A stretch of 64,000 nt of DNA, from NCBI GenBank assembly GCA_963815505.1, contig CAWFGU010000019.1, positions 46,098 through 110,097 on the forward strand. Reading direction: 5' to 3'. The DNA is from CAXBBB01 sp963815505. Its GTDB lineage: Bacteria > Bacteroidota > Rhodothermia > Rhodothermales > BA12. Positions 17,751 through 27,829 of this stretch are shown here, piece after piece. Every line of letters starts with the position of its first letter. Position 1 is the stretch's first letter. The notes under the pieces are model-generated. The model saw only the letters and a program-made list of their open reading frames with translations. It did not search any database and was not told the DNA's origin. Made by a program: the position numbers and the translations under genes.

Positions 17751-18004
17751 CGGTGGAGCAGTTGGGATGAGGTGACCTCTAGCAGAGATCATGCTGACTA
17801 GTTGCGGCAGAAGTGTGGCACTTTCGTGCGCGGTCAGTGAAGCTGAACGTCGGCCGCTAAAACATGGGGATAGATGATCCCGAATGCGCATGTGTTCGAT
17901 TCGGTCTGTCCAGTTCGTGCCTTTCGTCCTTGGTTACGAGTTTCCGACACCAGGCGACAGCGGCCTCTCCGGCTCTTCCCGAGCGGCGGTGCGTTGCCGT
18001 GCCT

Positions 18005-20522
18005 ATGCGCCTGCCCGATTTGCCCGTCACTGCCGTTCTGCCCGAGTTGCGTGCGGCGCTGTCGGGCCATCGGATCGTCGTTCTCGAAGCGCCGCCGGGC
18101 AGCGGGAAGACGACGCGCGCGCCGCTCGACCTGCTCGACTGGCCAGGGCTGGACGGGCAGTCGATCGTGATGACCGAGCCGCGCCGCCTGGCTGCTCGGA
18201 GTGCCGCCACTTACGTCGCTCGGCTCAGAGGTGAGCGCGTCGGCGAGACGGTGGGCTACAGGGTGCGGATGGAGAGCAAGGTGTCGCGAGCGACCCGGTT
18301 AGAAGTGGTGACCGATGGCCTTCTGGTGCGCCGCATCCAGGACGATCCCGAACTGAGCGGCGTCGGTCTGCTCGTGTTCGACGAGTACCACGAGCGCAGC
18401 CTGACGGCGGATTTGGCGCTGGCGCTGGCGCTCGACGTGCAGTCGTCGATTCGGCCCAATCTGCGCCTGCTACTCATGTCGGCAACGCCCGACGCCCGCG
18501 CGGCTCGCTGGTTGGATGCTCCGGTCGTAACAAGCGAAGGCCGCACGTTTCCGGTCGATACCCGCCGCCTGCTTCCCGGCGACGTGCCGCCTGACGCGCG
18601 TACACCGCTCGACCGGCTCGAACGATTGGTACCTCAGGCTGTCCGCCATGCGCTAGACGAGACCGATGGTGACGTGCTCGTTTTCCTGCCCGGCGTGAGA
18701 GAGATCGACCGCGTACGAGAGCGGCTGACGGGCTTGTCCGGCGTAGACGTGGTGCCGTTGCACGGAAGTCTGTCGCTTGGGGATCAGGACGCCGCGCTGG
18801 CTCCGTCGGGCAGCGGGCGACGCAAAGTCGTCGTGGCGAGCGCGATCGCCGAGACGAGTCTGACGCTGCCGGGCATACGCGCGGTCGTCGACGGCGGCTT
18901 TGCCCGGGTGCCGCGCTACGACGCCGGAGCCGGGCGGACGAGTCTGGCGACCGTCACGCACAGCCGGGCGAGCGCCGAGCAGCGCGCCGGACGAGCGGGA
19001 CGCGTTGCGCCGGGCGTGTGCTACCAGTTGTGGACGATGTGCCGAGCACGACCGCCGGCCGGCTCAGCAGTCGCCCGAGATGCAGCACGCCGATCTGGCT
19101 CCGCTGGCGCTCGAACTGGCCGCGTGGGGCGCGTCGGCTGGCGATCTGCGCTGGCTCGACCCGCCGCCCGAGCGCACGATGGACGCCGCCTACGACCTGC
19201 TGCACGGACTGGGCGCCGTCGACTCGGGACGCCGCGTTACGCCGCACGGCCGCGCGCTCGTCCGCTTGGGTCTGCATCCGCGTCTGGGGCATCTGCTGCT
19301 GCGAGGCGCCGAACTGGGCCACGCCCGCGCGGCCGCTGATCTGGCCGCCGTCCTGTCCGAGCGCGATCTGCTCCGAGGGAGCGGAGGACCGCCGCCGCCC
19401 GACGCGCGTCTGCGGCTCGACGCGCTCGCCGGAAAGAACGTCCCCGGTCCGCCGCCGAGCCGAGGTGCCGTCCACCGGGCCAAGCAACTCGCACACGACC
19501 TGCTGCGCCGCGTCGACGGCAGCCGCGACGCCAGCGGCCCGGCGCCCTTGGGCCTGCTCGTCGCTCTCGCCTTTCCCGACCGCATCGGGCAGCCCGAAGG
19601 CACGACCGAGTGGGGAGACATCCGCGTTCGACTCGCAACCGGCCAGCGCGCCCGCCTGGACAAAGGCAGCCCGCTCGCCGACGCCGATTTTGTCGCCGTC
19701 GCCACGCTGCAAGGCGAGGGCGACCGGCTCCGCATCGCTCTGGCGGCGCCGCTCTCGTCCGAAGAAGTGGAGGCGCACTTCTCGGATCAGATCACGATAG
19801 ACGACGTGATCGCCTACGATGCCGACGCCGACCGTGTCGTCGCCCAGTCGCGGCGTACGCTGGGCGCGCTCGTCCTCTCGTCCAAACCGGCGCGTCCCGA
19901 CCCGGCACGCGTCGGCGCGGTCTTGATGGATGCCGTCGAGGGAGCGCGGGCTGCACGTGCTGACGTGGAGCAAGGACGCCGACGCGGCTGCGCGAGCGAC
20001 TGGCGTTTCTCCGTCACCACGAGGGCGATGCGTGGCCCGACGTGTCCGACGATGCGTTGCTCGTCAGGCCTCGACACGTGGCTCCTGCCGCACGCGCCGA
20101 CCGCCAAGCGCCTGTCCGACCTCGCCCGCATCGACTTGGTCGAGCCGCTGATGAGCCTGGCCGGATGGCAACACCGCTCGGCCCTCGACCGGCTCGCTCC
20201 CGAACGCATTACCGTCCCGACCGGCAGCGCCATCGCGCTCGACTATTCGGATCCCGACGCGCCCGTCCTCGCCGTCAAGCTGCAAGAGATGTTCGGCCAA
20301 CTCACGACGCCGACGGTTCTGGAGGGGAAAATCCCGGTCCTGATGCACCTGCTCTCGCCTGCGCGCCGCCCCGTCCAGGTGACGAGCGACCTGGCGGGAT
20401 TCTGGACCGGCAGCTACCACGACGTGCGCAAAGACCTGCGCGGGCGCTATCCCAAGCATCCGTGGCCAGAAGATCCGCTTACTGCCGATCCGACCCGGCG
20501 GACGAAGCGCCGAAGCGAGTAG
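18005..20522 (+). CDS. hrpB: ATP-dependent helicase HrpB (several frame breaks)
   Basis: DEAH-box helicase of the HrpB family, about 835 residues when joined. ATG 18005 starts MRLPDLPVTAVLPELRAALS; Walker A is APPGSGKTTR (29-38), the DExH box is FDEYHERS (125-132), then LLMSATPD and SAEQRAGRAGRVAPGVCYQL. The frame changes near 19035 (the second frame continues AEHDRRPAQQSPEMQHADLA) and again near 19945, 19985 and 20065, where RERGLHVLTWSKDADA, RLRERLAFLRHHEGDAWPDV and GLDTWLLPHAPTAKRL lie in three frames. Four breaks with family-consistent sequence on both sides look like sequence errors more than decay. Confidence 0.85.
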
Positions 20523-21603
20523 TCACGCAGGCTTTCCTTCGCCTTCGATCTGCCCTGAGGAGGAAGAGCGCCACGCGTAGGTGGACGGGAGCGACACCCG
20601 CTCTACGCGAGTCGATTTCGGCGGGAAGCGCAGCCCGTCGAGTAAGGCGCCCAGCCAGCATTTGGGCGACGAGCGGTCCCATGAGCAGGCCTTTGGCGCC
20701 CAGTCCGGTCAGGCACCACACGCGCCGCAGCGGCGTGACCGGGCCGACGAGCGGAAGACGCGAACCCGGGCGTGGTCACTCGTACCCCGGCGCGGCCTCC
20801 GACGATGTGTGCGCCGGACAGAGCGGGTAGGAGCCGAGCGGCTTTGGCTCTTAGATCGGCGAGGGCGTCGGGGTCGACGGACAAGTCGGCAAACGTAGTG
20901 CTCGAACGTGCTGCCGACGACGACGTGTGGACCGCTCTGCACGAGGTACACGCCGCCCGAAATCGGAAGCGAAACGGCGCCGGGCGCGTGGAGTAGGGCG
21001 ATCTGCCCCTTGACGCCGTGCAGCGTGGCATCGGGCGCGTTGGCTGTCCAGTCCGCCCCAGCGGCGACGATGAGCGCGTCGGCGGTGAGTGAGGTCCGCG
21101 GTCGGTTTCGACGTGGACGGTCTCTGTCGTTTCGCGCCATCCGTGCAGGCGCTCGGCTCGCACGTCGACGTGTGGCATTGCAGCGACCGACTTGCTGCAG
21201 CATGGTCGGCCACGTCGACGGCGCGGCCCCCTCGCACGAGGAGGGTGCCGAAGTCCGGAAGGCGTCGACTGGTGTCCACGCGAGGTCGTCCGGAAAGCGA
21301 TCGGCCTGTTTGGCGAAGAACGCGGCCTGTCGAGCAGATCCGGCGGGGCGCAGCAGGCCGGTGGAGGAGAGGCCGCGCTCGCCCAGGCGCAGCAGTCGGC
21401 CCGTTGCCTGCATCGCCTCGGCCCATCGCCACGCGCCGTTGGCTTTGCGGCCCATGAACGGATTGACAAGCCCCGCCGCGACGCCGGACGCGCCATCGCC
21501 CATTCCGCCCGGAGCCAGCAGCGTCACGCGCGCTGCGGCCACTCAGCGCCCACGCCGCGCACACGCCCGCGATTCCGCCTCCCGCTACGACGACGTGTTT
21601 CAT
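20523..21603 (-). CDS. FAD-dependent oxidoreductase of the DAO fold (several frame breaks)
   Basis: A DAO-fold flavoprotein of about 360 residues. It starts at ATG 21603 with the FAD motif MKHVVVAGGGIAGVCAAWAL (GxGxxG). Further pieces in other frames are VTLLAPGGMGDGASGVAAGL, GLVNPFMGRKANGAWRWAEA, LTADALIVAAGADWTANAPD and the C-terminal VWCLTGLGAKGLLMGPLVAQ. This order matches the oxidase half of MnmC (tRNA modification) and related amine oxidases; the substrate is not certain. It ends next to the hrpB stop, convergent. At least four frame changes occur, so the exact C-terminus is unsure. Confidence 0.7.
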
Positions 21604-21698
21604 CGCGCGTTCGATTGACGACGGCTTCACTTGCGCGCGAGATCGAAAATGCTGTATCATAGCGGTCCTGTCACGGCAACGTCGGCAGGCGCACACAC

Positions 21699-21772
21699 GC
21701 ACCCGTAGCTCAGCTGGATAGAGCGCCTCACTACGGATGAGGAGGTCGGGAGTTCGAATCTTCCCGGGTGTA
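21699..21772 (+). tRNA. tRNA-Arg (anticodon ACG)
   Basis: A full cloverleaf of 74 bases: acceptor GCACCCG paired with CGGGTGT, D arm GCTC/GAGC, anticodon arm CCTCA-CTACGGA-TGAGG with anticodon ACG, T arm GGGAG-TTCGAAT-CTTCC, discriminator A. The CCA end is not encoded. A34 would need deamination to inosine by TadA. Confidence 0.95.
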
Positions 21773-21776
21773 CCGA

Positions 21777-21811
21777 GCCGCCGATCCTGATCAAGGGTCG
21801 GCGGCTTTTTT
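21777..21811 (+). terminator. Intrinsic terminator after tRNA-Arg
   Basis: Stem GCCGCCGATCC paired with GGGTCGGCGGC (one G-U), 7-base loop, then six T residues. It starts 4 bases after the tRNA. Confidence 0.9.
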
Positions 21812-21973
21812 GCGTCTGAATGGTTCGTTCAAGAGTCAGGCAGAGAAGCGATCGGTGCGCGATTCGGAAGCGCTTTTTGTGAGGTCTGGGCAATCCGGGT
21901 GCGGATAGGGGCGGTGAGGAGGTGTGTGCCCGTAGCTTGTCGGTTTGTCCTTCTGCACACTTTCTCCTCCGAC

Positions 21974-23034
21974 ATGACGCCCGACCTCACCGACGGCACC
22001 GTGACCACCCGCTCGTCCGGGTTCAAGACGCTCGAACAGTTCATCCTCGAACAGCAGGAGGCGTTTCCCCAGTCGACCGGCTCGTTCTCCAGACTGCTGC
22101 GTGACCTCAGCCTCGCCGCCAAGATCGTCAACCGCGAGATGCGTCGCGCTGGACTGGAAGATGTGACCGGAGCGAGCGGCATCATCAACGTGCAGGGCGA
22201 GACGCAGCAGAAGATGGACCAACTGGCACACACCGAGTTCGTGCGCGCGCTGCGCCGGGGTGGCGAGTGCTGCCTGATCGGAAGCGAAGAGCACGCCGAA
22301 GCCATCCCGCTCGACGCGTCGTCGGAGGGCGAAGACGGCCGCTACATCGTCCTGATCGACCCGCTCGACGGATCGACCAACATCGACGTGAACGTGTCGG
22401 TCGGTACCATTTTCAGCGTCTACAGCCTGCCCGACGACGTCAGAGGAGCCGACGCTGTCGTCCGCGCTCCAGGCCGGGCACGCAGCAGGTCGCGGCGGGC
22501 TACATCGTCTACGGCTCGTCGACGATGCTGGTCTACACGACCGGGCACGGCGTCAACGGCTTCACGCTCGAGCCCAGCATCGGCGAGTTTTTGCTGTCGC
22601 ACCCCGACATCCAGACGCCACACGAGGGCACGATCTACTCGATCAACGAGGGCAACTACAACACGTGGGATCGCGGGCTCAAGGACTACATCAAGTGGGT
22701 GCAGATGGAGGACGACGACAGCGGGCGGCCCTACACGAGCCGCTACATCGGCTCGTTCGTGTCGGATTTCCACCGCAACCTGATCAAGGGCGGCATCTAC
22801 ATCTACCCGGCCAACACGCGCTCGCCCAGCGGCAAACTGCGGCTGATGTACGAGGCCAACCCGATGGCGATGATCGTCGAGCAGTGCGGCGGACTGGCGC
22901 TCACGGGCGACGGGCGGATTCTAGACGTGGTGCCCGACGCGCTTCACGAACGCGTGCCGGTCTACATCGGAAGCAAGGGAATGGTCGAGCGTGCGATGCG
23001 CTTTTTGAACGGCGAAGAGGGCGCGGACGCGTAA
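21974..23034 (+). CDS. fbp: Fructose-1,6-bisphosphatase class I (frame break near 22455)
   Basis: Gluconeogenic phosphatase that hydrolyses fructose 1,6-bisphosphate, about 350 residues. ATG 21974 starts MTPDLTDGTVTTRSSGFKTL. The metal site is VLIDPLDGSTNIDVNVSVGT, with CCLIGSEEHAE upstream. The frame changes between about 22445 and 22490; the downstream frame continues PGTQQVAAGYIVYGSSTMLV, ALIGNED with the family by KGGIYIYPANTRSPSGKLRL and YEANPMAMIVEQCGGLALTG. All key residues are kept on both sides, so a base-call error is likely. A strong terminator follows. Confidence 0.9.
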
Positions 23035-23060
23035 CGGCAGGTCGCGACTGCAAGCGCCAC

Positions 23061-23094
23061 ACCCGGCAGGTCTCGTCAGGCCTGCCGGGTTTTC
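23061..23094 (+). terminator. Intrinsic terminator after fbp
   Basis: Stem ACCCGGCAGG/CCTGCCGGGT with a 10-base loop followed by TTTT. It lies 27 bases past the fbp stop and is a GC-richer relative of the AAACCTG hairpins. Confidence 0.85.
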
Positions 23095-23308
23095 TGCATC
23101 TGCCGGGACGATTTGGTCGATTTCACAAAACTAATTGACTCCTCTTTTGAGGCGATAAGTCCCACGTGCGTTTCTAGATGACAGTCAAATGAAGGCAGAG
23201 AGGCGGTTATGGAATGAAAAGCGCTTCCCGGTTTCTCATCTTCTTAGTCGAGGGGGGTTGCACTGAGGCAGTGGGTCACCCATCTTTCAATCGTTCACAC
23301 GCTCTCGC

Positions 23309-23353
23309 ATGACCGCCACGCTCCACACGCTGTCCGGAATCGTCCGGGACTGA
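23309..23353 (+). other. Short upstream frame in the ilv leader
   Basis: A 14-codon frame (MTATLHTLSGIVRD) ends one base before the BCAA leader peptide begins. Its end overlaps a small hairpin (GTCCGGA and TCCGGGAC arms). It may be a coupled mini-ORF or chance. Confidence 0.3.
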
Positions 23354-23354
23354 G

Positions 23355-23408
23355 ATGCCGACCTTCGCGGCTGTCCTCGTGGTGCTCCTCGTTCTCGTCC
23401 TCACCTGA
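23355..23408 (+). CDS. Branched-chain amino acid leader peptide of the ilv-leu operon
   Basis: A 17-residue frame, MPTFAAVLVVLLVLVLT, with ten consecutive Val/Leu codons (VLVVLLVLVL), 57 bases upstream of ilvD. Leader peptides of this make-up control ilv operons by ribosome stalling when charged tRNA-Val or tRNA-Leu is short. Its position directly before the first gene of an ilvDBNC-leuBACD-thrBC cluster fits exactly. It is too short for ordinary gene calling. That it is translated is inference; the codon run is seen directly. Confidence 0.7.
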   Translation: MPTFAAVLVVLLVLVLT

Positions 23409-23456
23409 CGAGCCGGTCGACCTGTAGCATCCGCGAACGAGGTTGACCACAACCTC
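23387..23456 (+). promoter_or_regulatory. Candidate attenuator with alternative pairings
   Basis: CCTCGTTC at 23387-23394, inside the Leu/Val codon run, is the exact complement of GAACGAGG at 23435-23442. That segment also overlaps the left arm of a second hairpin, GAGGTTG-ACCA-CAACCTC (23439-23456), which ends 9 bases before the ilvD start. The two pairings exclude each other, and a ribosome stalled on the BCAA codons would block the first. I see no U run after the second hairpin, so control may act on ilvD translation or by a structure I have not found. Confidence 0.5.
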
Positions 23457-23465
23457 CTCCGCCCG

Positions 23466-25237
23466 ATGCTCCCTCGACCCCAAGCCGACGTTCCCGCTCG
23501 CCGCAGCGATACCGTCACCCGTGGCTTTACCAAAGCGCCGCACCGCAGCCTGCTGCGCGCGACCGGTGCCATCAAGCGCGAGTCGGATTTCGAGCGTCCG
23601 TTCATCGGCGTGTGCAACTCGTACATCGACCTGATTCCGGGCCACGTCCACTTGCAATCCTTCGGCAAGGTCGTCAAAGAGGGCGTGCGCGATGCGGGCG
23701 GCGTGCCGTTCGAGTTCAACACCATCGGCGTCGACGACGGCATCGCGATGGGGCACCTGGGCATGCGCTACTCGCTGCCGTCACGCGAGATCATCGCCGA
23801 CGCGGTCGAGACGGTCGTCAACGCGCACTGCCTGGACGGGCTGGTCTGCATTCCCAACTGCGACAAGATCGTGCCCGGCATGCTGATGGGCGCGCTCAGG
23901 TGCAACGTGCCTGTCGTGTTCGGTCAGCGGCGGGCCGATGAAAGCCGGAGTGCTGCCGGACGGGCGCAAGATCGACCTGGTGAGCGTGTTCGAGGGCGTG
24001 TCGAAGTTCGCCAAGGGCACGATCTCCGAGGGCGACCTGTTCGACTTGGAAGCCCATGGATGCCCGACCTGCGGATCGTGCGCGGGGATGTTTACGGCCA
24101 ACTCGATGAACTGCCTGATGGAGGCGCTGGGCTTGGCGCTGCCCGGCAACGGCTCGATCCTGGCCGTCGACCCCAAGCGTCACATGCTGGCGCGCGATGC
24201 GGCGGCAGCAGCGGTCCGCATGGTCGAACGGGGACTGTCGGCGCGCGACATCGTGACGCTCCAGGCGTTCGACGACGCGTTTGCGCTCGACATGGCGATG
24301 GGCGGCTCGACCAACACGATCCTGCATCTGCTGGCCGCCGCGCGCGAGGCGGGCATCGACTATCCGCTCAGCCGCGTGTCCGAGATCAGCGCGCGGACGC
24401 CGTACCTGTGCAAGCTCTCGCCTGCCACGCCCGACGTGCACATGGAGGACCTGGACCGCGTCGGTGGCGTGCCCGCGATTATGGCCGAGTTGGACCGCTG
24501 CGGCCTGCTGCACACCGACCGTCCGACGGCGCACTCGACGCTAGCCGACACGTTAGCATTCGCGGCTCCGGTCGACGGAACGGTCGTGCGTCCGGCGTCG
24601 AATCCGTTTCGCGCGACGGGCGGCCTGTCGATCCTGAGCGGAAACGTGGCGCCCGGCGCGTCTGTCGTCAAAACCGGAGCCGTCGACCCGTCGATGCTGA
24701 CGTTCAGCGGTCCGGCGCGCATCTACCACTCGCAGGAGGACGCGACCGAGGCGATTTTGGGCGGCGAAGTCGTGCCGGGCGATGTCGTCGTGATCCGCTA
24801 CGAGGGGCCGCGCGGTGGTCCCGGTATGCCCGAGATGCTCGCGCCCACGTCGGCGCTGGCGGGGCAGGGGCTGGACACGTCGGTCGCCATGATTACCGAT
24901 GGGCGCTTCTCGGGAGCCACGCGCGGCCTGTCGATCGGTCACGTTTCGCCCGAAGCCGCGTCGGGCGGCCCCATCGCCGCCATCGAGCCGGGCGACATCA
25001 TCGCCATCGACATCCCACGCCGGGACGCTGACATTGGAGGTCGACGCCGACGAGATCGAACGCCGACTGGCTGCGCTACCTCAGTGGACGCCCCACATCG
25101 CGACGGGCTACCTGGCGCGCTACGCCTACTTCGTCACCTCGGCCAGCGAGGGAGCCGTGCTCCGCCTGCCCGGCCAGCCGATGGCCGCTCCCGCCGTGTC
25201 CGTCGCGATCCCCGAACGCGAAGCTGCCGCTGCCTGA
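23466..25237 (+). CDS. ilvD: Dihydroxy-acid dehydratase (two frame breaks)
   Basis: Fe-S dehydratase that makes the 2-oxo acid precursors of valine and isoleucine, about 590 residues. Visible: SDTVTRGFTKAPHRSLLRAT, cluster Cys in CIPNCDKIVPGMLMG and GCPTCGSCAGMFTANSMN, and the C-terminal MITDGRFSGATRGLSIGHVS. Two single-base insertions break the frame: near 23922, where removing one G from TTCGGTCAGC restores VFVSGGPMKAG, and near 25036, where removing one G from CCGGGACG restores RTLTLEVDADEIE. Because of the second break the stop at 25237 is out of frame with most of the gene, and the frame runs on into ilvB. That apparent fusion is an artefact. Confidence 0.92.
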
Positions 25238-25260
25238 GCTTGCAGACGACCCCAACCGCC

Positions 25261-25288
25261 GTAAGGGCGATTCATGAATCGCCCTTAC
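25261..25288. repeat. Perfect 28-bp palindrome between ilvD and ilvB
   Basis: GTAAGGGCGATTCA followed by its exact complement. It resembles the dispersed GTAGGGGCGA palindromes of many bacterial genomes. It has no U run, so it is probably a mobile repeat or an RNA-stability hairpin more than a terminator. Confidence 0.7.
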
Positions 25289-25344
25289 ATCGCCCTCACC
25301 TCCGAGCCCGACCGCGCCGCCGCATCCCCACTCCACTCCGCACC

Positions 25345-27072
25345 ATGACCCAAACGCTGACCGCCACCGACACCCTGACCGGAGCCGAGATCTTTGTCCG
25401 CTCGCTCGAAGCCGAAGGCGTGCGCTTCGTCTTCGGCTATCCGGGCGGCGCCGTCATCGGCATCTACGACGCGATGGCGCGTCTGACGCCGACGTTCGAG
25501 CACGTGTTGGTGCGCCACGAGCAGGGCGGCACGCACATGGCCGAGGGTTACGCCAAGGCGACCGGCGACGTGGGCACGGTCCTGGTGACGTCGGGGCCGG
25601 GCGCGACCAACTGCGTGACCGGCATCGCCGACGCCATGCTCGACTCGATCCCCATGGTCGTCTTTACGGGCCAGGTGCCGACCCACCTGATCGGCGGCGA
25701 CGCGTTTCAGGAGACCGACATCATCGGCGTCACGCGCTCGATCACCAAGCACTCGTTCCAGGTACGCAGCGCTGCCGATTTGGCGCCGACGATCAAGAAA
25801 GCGTATCACATCGCGCGCAGCGGACGGCCCGGCCCCGTCGTCGTCGATCTGCCCAAAGACATCCTCTCGCAAGCCGCCGAGTTCGTCTACCCCGAAACCG
25901 CCGATGTGAGGGGCTACACTCCGATCACGACAGGCGACCCGGACGTAGTCGCCGTCGCCGCGCAGATGATCGCCGAGTCCAAGCGGCCGCTGCTCTACGT
26001 CGGCGGTGGTGCGGTATCGGGCGACGCGAGCCAGGCCGTCACCGAGTTTGCGCGTCGCGTCGGCCTACCGGTCACGATGACGCTGCACGGCTTGGGCGCT
26101 TTCCCCGACGACGATCCGCTGTCGCTGGGAATGCTCGGGATGCACGGCACGTGGTACGCCAACCAGGCCGTCCAGCACACCGACCTGCTCATCGCCGTCG
26201 GCGCGCGGTTCGACGACCGCGTGACGGGCAAGCTGGACGAGTGGGCACCGCATGCGCGCGTCATCCACGTCGACATCGACCCGGCGTGCCTGCACAAAAA
26301 CGTCCCCGTCGAGTGCCCGATTCTGGGCCACGTCAAGCACGTGATCGGCCAACTCGAGGAGCTGGTGGACGCCAAGGACACGTCCGAGTGGCAGGCTGAG
26401 ATCGCTGGCGTGGCGCGCCGAGTGTCCGCTGTCGTTCGAGCGCGACGAGTACGCTTGCGCCCTCAACTCGTGCTCGAACTGCTGCGCGAGCACACCCAAG
26501 GCGACGCCATTCTCGTGACCGATGTAGGACAGCACCAGATGTGGGCGGCTCAGCACTTCGGTCACGTCCGTCCGCGCGGTCACGTCACGAGCGGCGGGTT
26601 GGGCACGATGGGCTTCTCCGCACCCGCTGCTATCGGCGCGGCGTTCGGGCTCAAAGAAGCGGGCGATGACGCACACGTCATCTCGTTCTCGGGCGACGGC
26701 GGGTTCGTGATGAACGCTCAGGAGATGGCCGTCGCCAAGCGCTACAACTTGCCGGTCCGCTTCTGCATCATCAACAACGCATTTCTGGGCATGGTGCGGC
26801 AGTGGCAGGAGCTCTTCCACGAAAACCGGTTCAGCCACACCGACCTGGCCGACCTCAACCCCGACTTCGTCATGCTGGGCAACGCGTACGGCATCCCCGG
26901 TCGCCGCGCGTCTACGCCCGAAGAGGCTCAGGCGGCCATCGAGTGGGCGTTTGACCTAGACGGCCCCTCGCTGATCGAGTTCGTCGTGCCCAAAGAGGAG
27001 ATGGTGTTTCCAATGGTGCCCGCCGGGACGGCAACCGGCAACATGATCACGTCCCGGTATCGCCACGATTGA
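25345..27072 (+). CDS. ilvB: Acetolactate synthase large subunit
   Basis: A 575-residue thiamine-diphosphate enzyme that condenses pyruvate with pyruvate or 2-oxobutyrate, the first common step of BCAA synthesis. ATG 25345 starts MTQTLTATDTLTGAEIFVRS. Visible: the catalytic Glu in VRHEQGGTHMAEGYA, FGYPGGAVIGIYDA, LTGQ-like VFTGQVPTHLIGGDAFQETD, and the ThDP/Mg motif GDGGFVMNAQEMAVAKRYN through IINN. All three family domains are complete. It lies 78 bases before the small subunit gene. Confidence 0.95.
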   Translation: MTQTLTATDTLTGAEIFVRSLEAEGVRFVFGYPGGAVIGIYDAMARLTPTFEHVLVRHEQGGTHMAEGYAKATGDVGTVLVTSGPGATNCVTGIADAMLDSIPMVVFTGQVPTHLIGGDAFQETDIIGVTRSITKHSFQVRSAADLAPTIKKAYHIARSGRPGPVVVDLPKDILSQAAEFVYPETADVRGYTPITTGDPDVVAVAAQMIAESKRPLLYVGGGAVSGDASQAVTEFARRVGLPVTMTLHGLGAFPDDDPLSLGMLGMHGTWYANQAVQHTDLLIAVGARFDDRVTGKLDEWAPHARVIHVDIDPACLHKNVPVECPILGHVKHVIGQLEELVDAKDTSEWQAEIAGVARRVSAVVRARRVRLRPQLVLELLREHTQGDAILVTDVGQHQMWAAQHFGHVRPRGHVTSGGLGTMGFSAPAAIGAAFGLKEAGDDAHVISFSGDGGFVMNAQEMAVAKRYNLPVRFCIINNAFLGMVRQWQELFHENRFSHTDLADLNPDFVMLGNAYGIPGRRASTPEEAQAAIEWAFDLDGPSLIEFVVPKEEMVFPMVPAGTATGNMITSRYRHD

Positions 27073-27150
27073 CGATAGATCGCACTCTTCCGGGCGGCTC
27101 GCGAGTCGTCCCGTACATCATTTCTTTCTCTGGTCACCGCTCCCAACCTT

Positions 27151-27723
27151 ATGTCCGAAACGCTCACTCCGCAGCAGGTCTTTCGCAAACGCGCGGCGGG
27201 GCTTCCCGTCGATGCTGACGAGGCCGCCGTCGAGCACCGCTGCGTGCTGGCCGTCCGCCTCGAAAATCACATCGGCGCACTCAACCGCGTCGCCAACTTG
27301 TTCTCGGCGCGCGGCTTCAACCTCGACTCGCTGACCGTCAGCCCGACCGACGACGCGGCTGTCTCGCGGATGACGATCTCGGCAACGGGGACGAGTCGGC
27401 AGATCGAGCAGACGGTGACGCAGGTGTCCGGTTTGGTCGACGTGATCTCGGTCGAGGATCTGACGCGCGCCGATCACATCGAGCGCGAGATCGGGCTGGT
27501 CCGCGTGACGTACGCGCCCGACACGCGCGCCGAGCTGATCGACCTGATCGGTATCTACAAGGGCACCGTCGTTGACGTGACCGAGACGACTATGATGGTC
27601 GAAGTGACCGGCCCGACCACCAAGCTCAACTCATTTGTCGCCCAGATGACGCGCTTCGGCATCACGGACGTGGCGCGCTCGGGCCGCATCGCGATGCGCC
27701 GCGAACTCATCTACGGCGACTGA
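27151..27723 (+). CDS. ilvN: Acetolactate synthase small (regulatory) subunit
   Basis: A 190-residue regulatory subunit with an N-terminal ACT domain at about 31-105 (CVLAVRLENHIGALNRVANL, FSARGFNLDSLTVSPTDDAA, VSRMTISATG) and a C-terminal ALS_ss_C domain (RELALVRV-like REIGLVRVTYAPDTRAELID, GTVVDVTETTMMVEVTGPTT). It binds the large subunit and carries valine feedback sensing in the family. It is longer at the N-terminus than many homologues by about 25 residues. Confidence 0.94.
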   Translation: MSETLTPQQVFRKRAAGLPVDADEAAVEHRCVLAVRLENHIGALNRVANLFSARGFNLDSLTVSPTDDAAVSRMTISATGTSRQIEQTVTQVSGLVDVISVEDLTRADHIEREIGLVRVTYAPDTRAELIDLIGIYKGTVVDVTETTMMVEVTGPTTKLNSFVAQMTRFGITDVARSGRIAMRRELIYGD

Positions 27724-27790
27724 TCCGCGTCTTCCATCGGCGCTGTATACGAGGCGCTGCCTGACCTCACCATCATCACCTGATTCACAG

Positions 27791-27814
27791 AGGGGCGACG
27801 CAAGCGTTGCCCCT
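27791..27814. repeat. Imperfect palindrome between ilvN and ilvC
   Basis: AGGGGCGACGC and GCGTTGCCCCT around AA, with one G-U pair. It is of the same general kind as the palindrome at 25261-25288 (GGGGCGA core) and sits 16 bases before the ilvC start, so it could also influence ilvC translation. Confidence 0.6.
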
Positions 27815-27829
27815 ACAATTGAAACCGAT

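Noticed and set aside
20042..20830. 262-residue Arg-rich frame after hrpB
   Set aside because: Only its first residues match one hrpB segment; the rest is a shadow of the C-terminal helicase frame and the opposite DAO gene.
23938..27072. 1044-residue frame joining IlvD and IlvB
   Set aside because: Created by a one-base insertion near 25036 that bypasses the ilvD stop. The true IlvD C-terminus lies in another frame ending at 25237, and IlvB has its own ATG at 25345.
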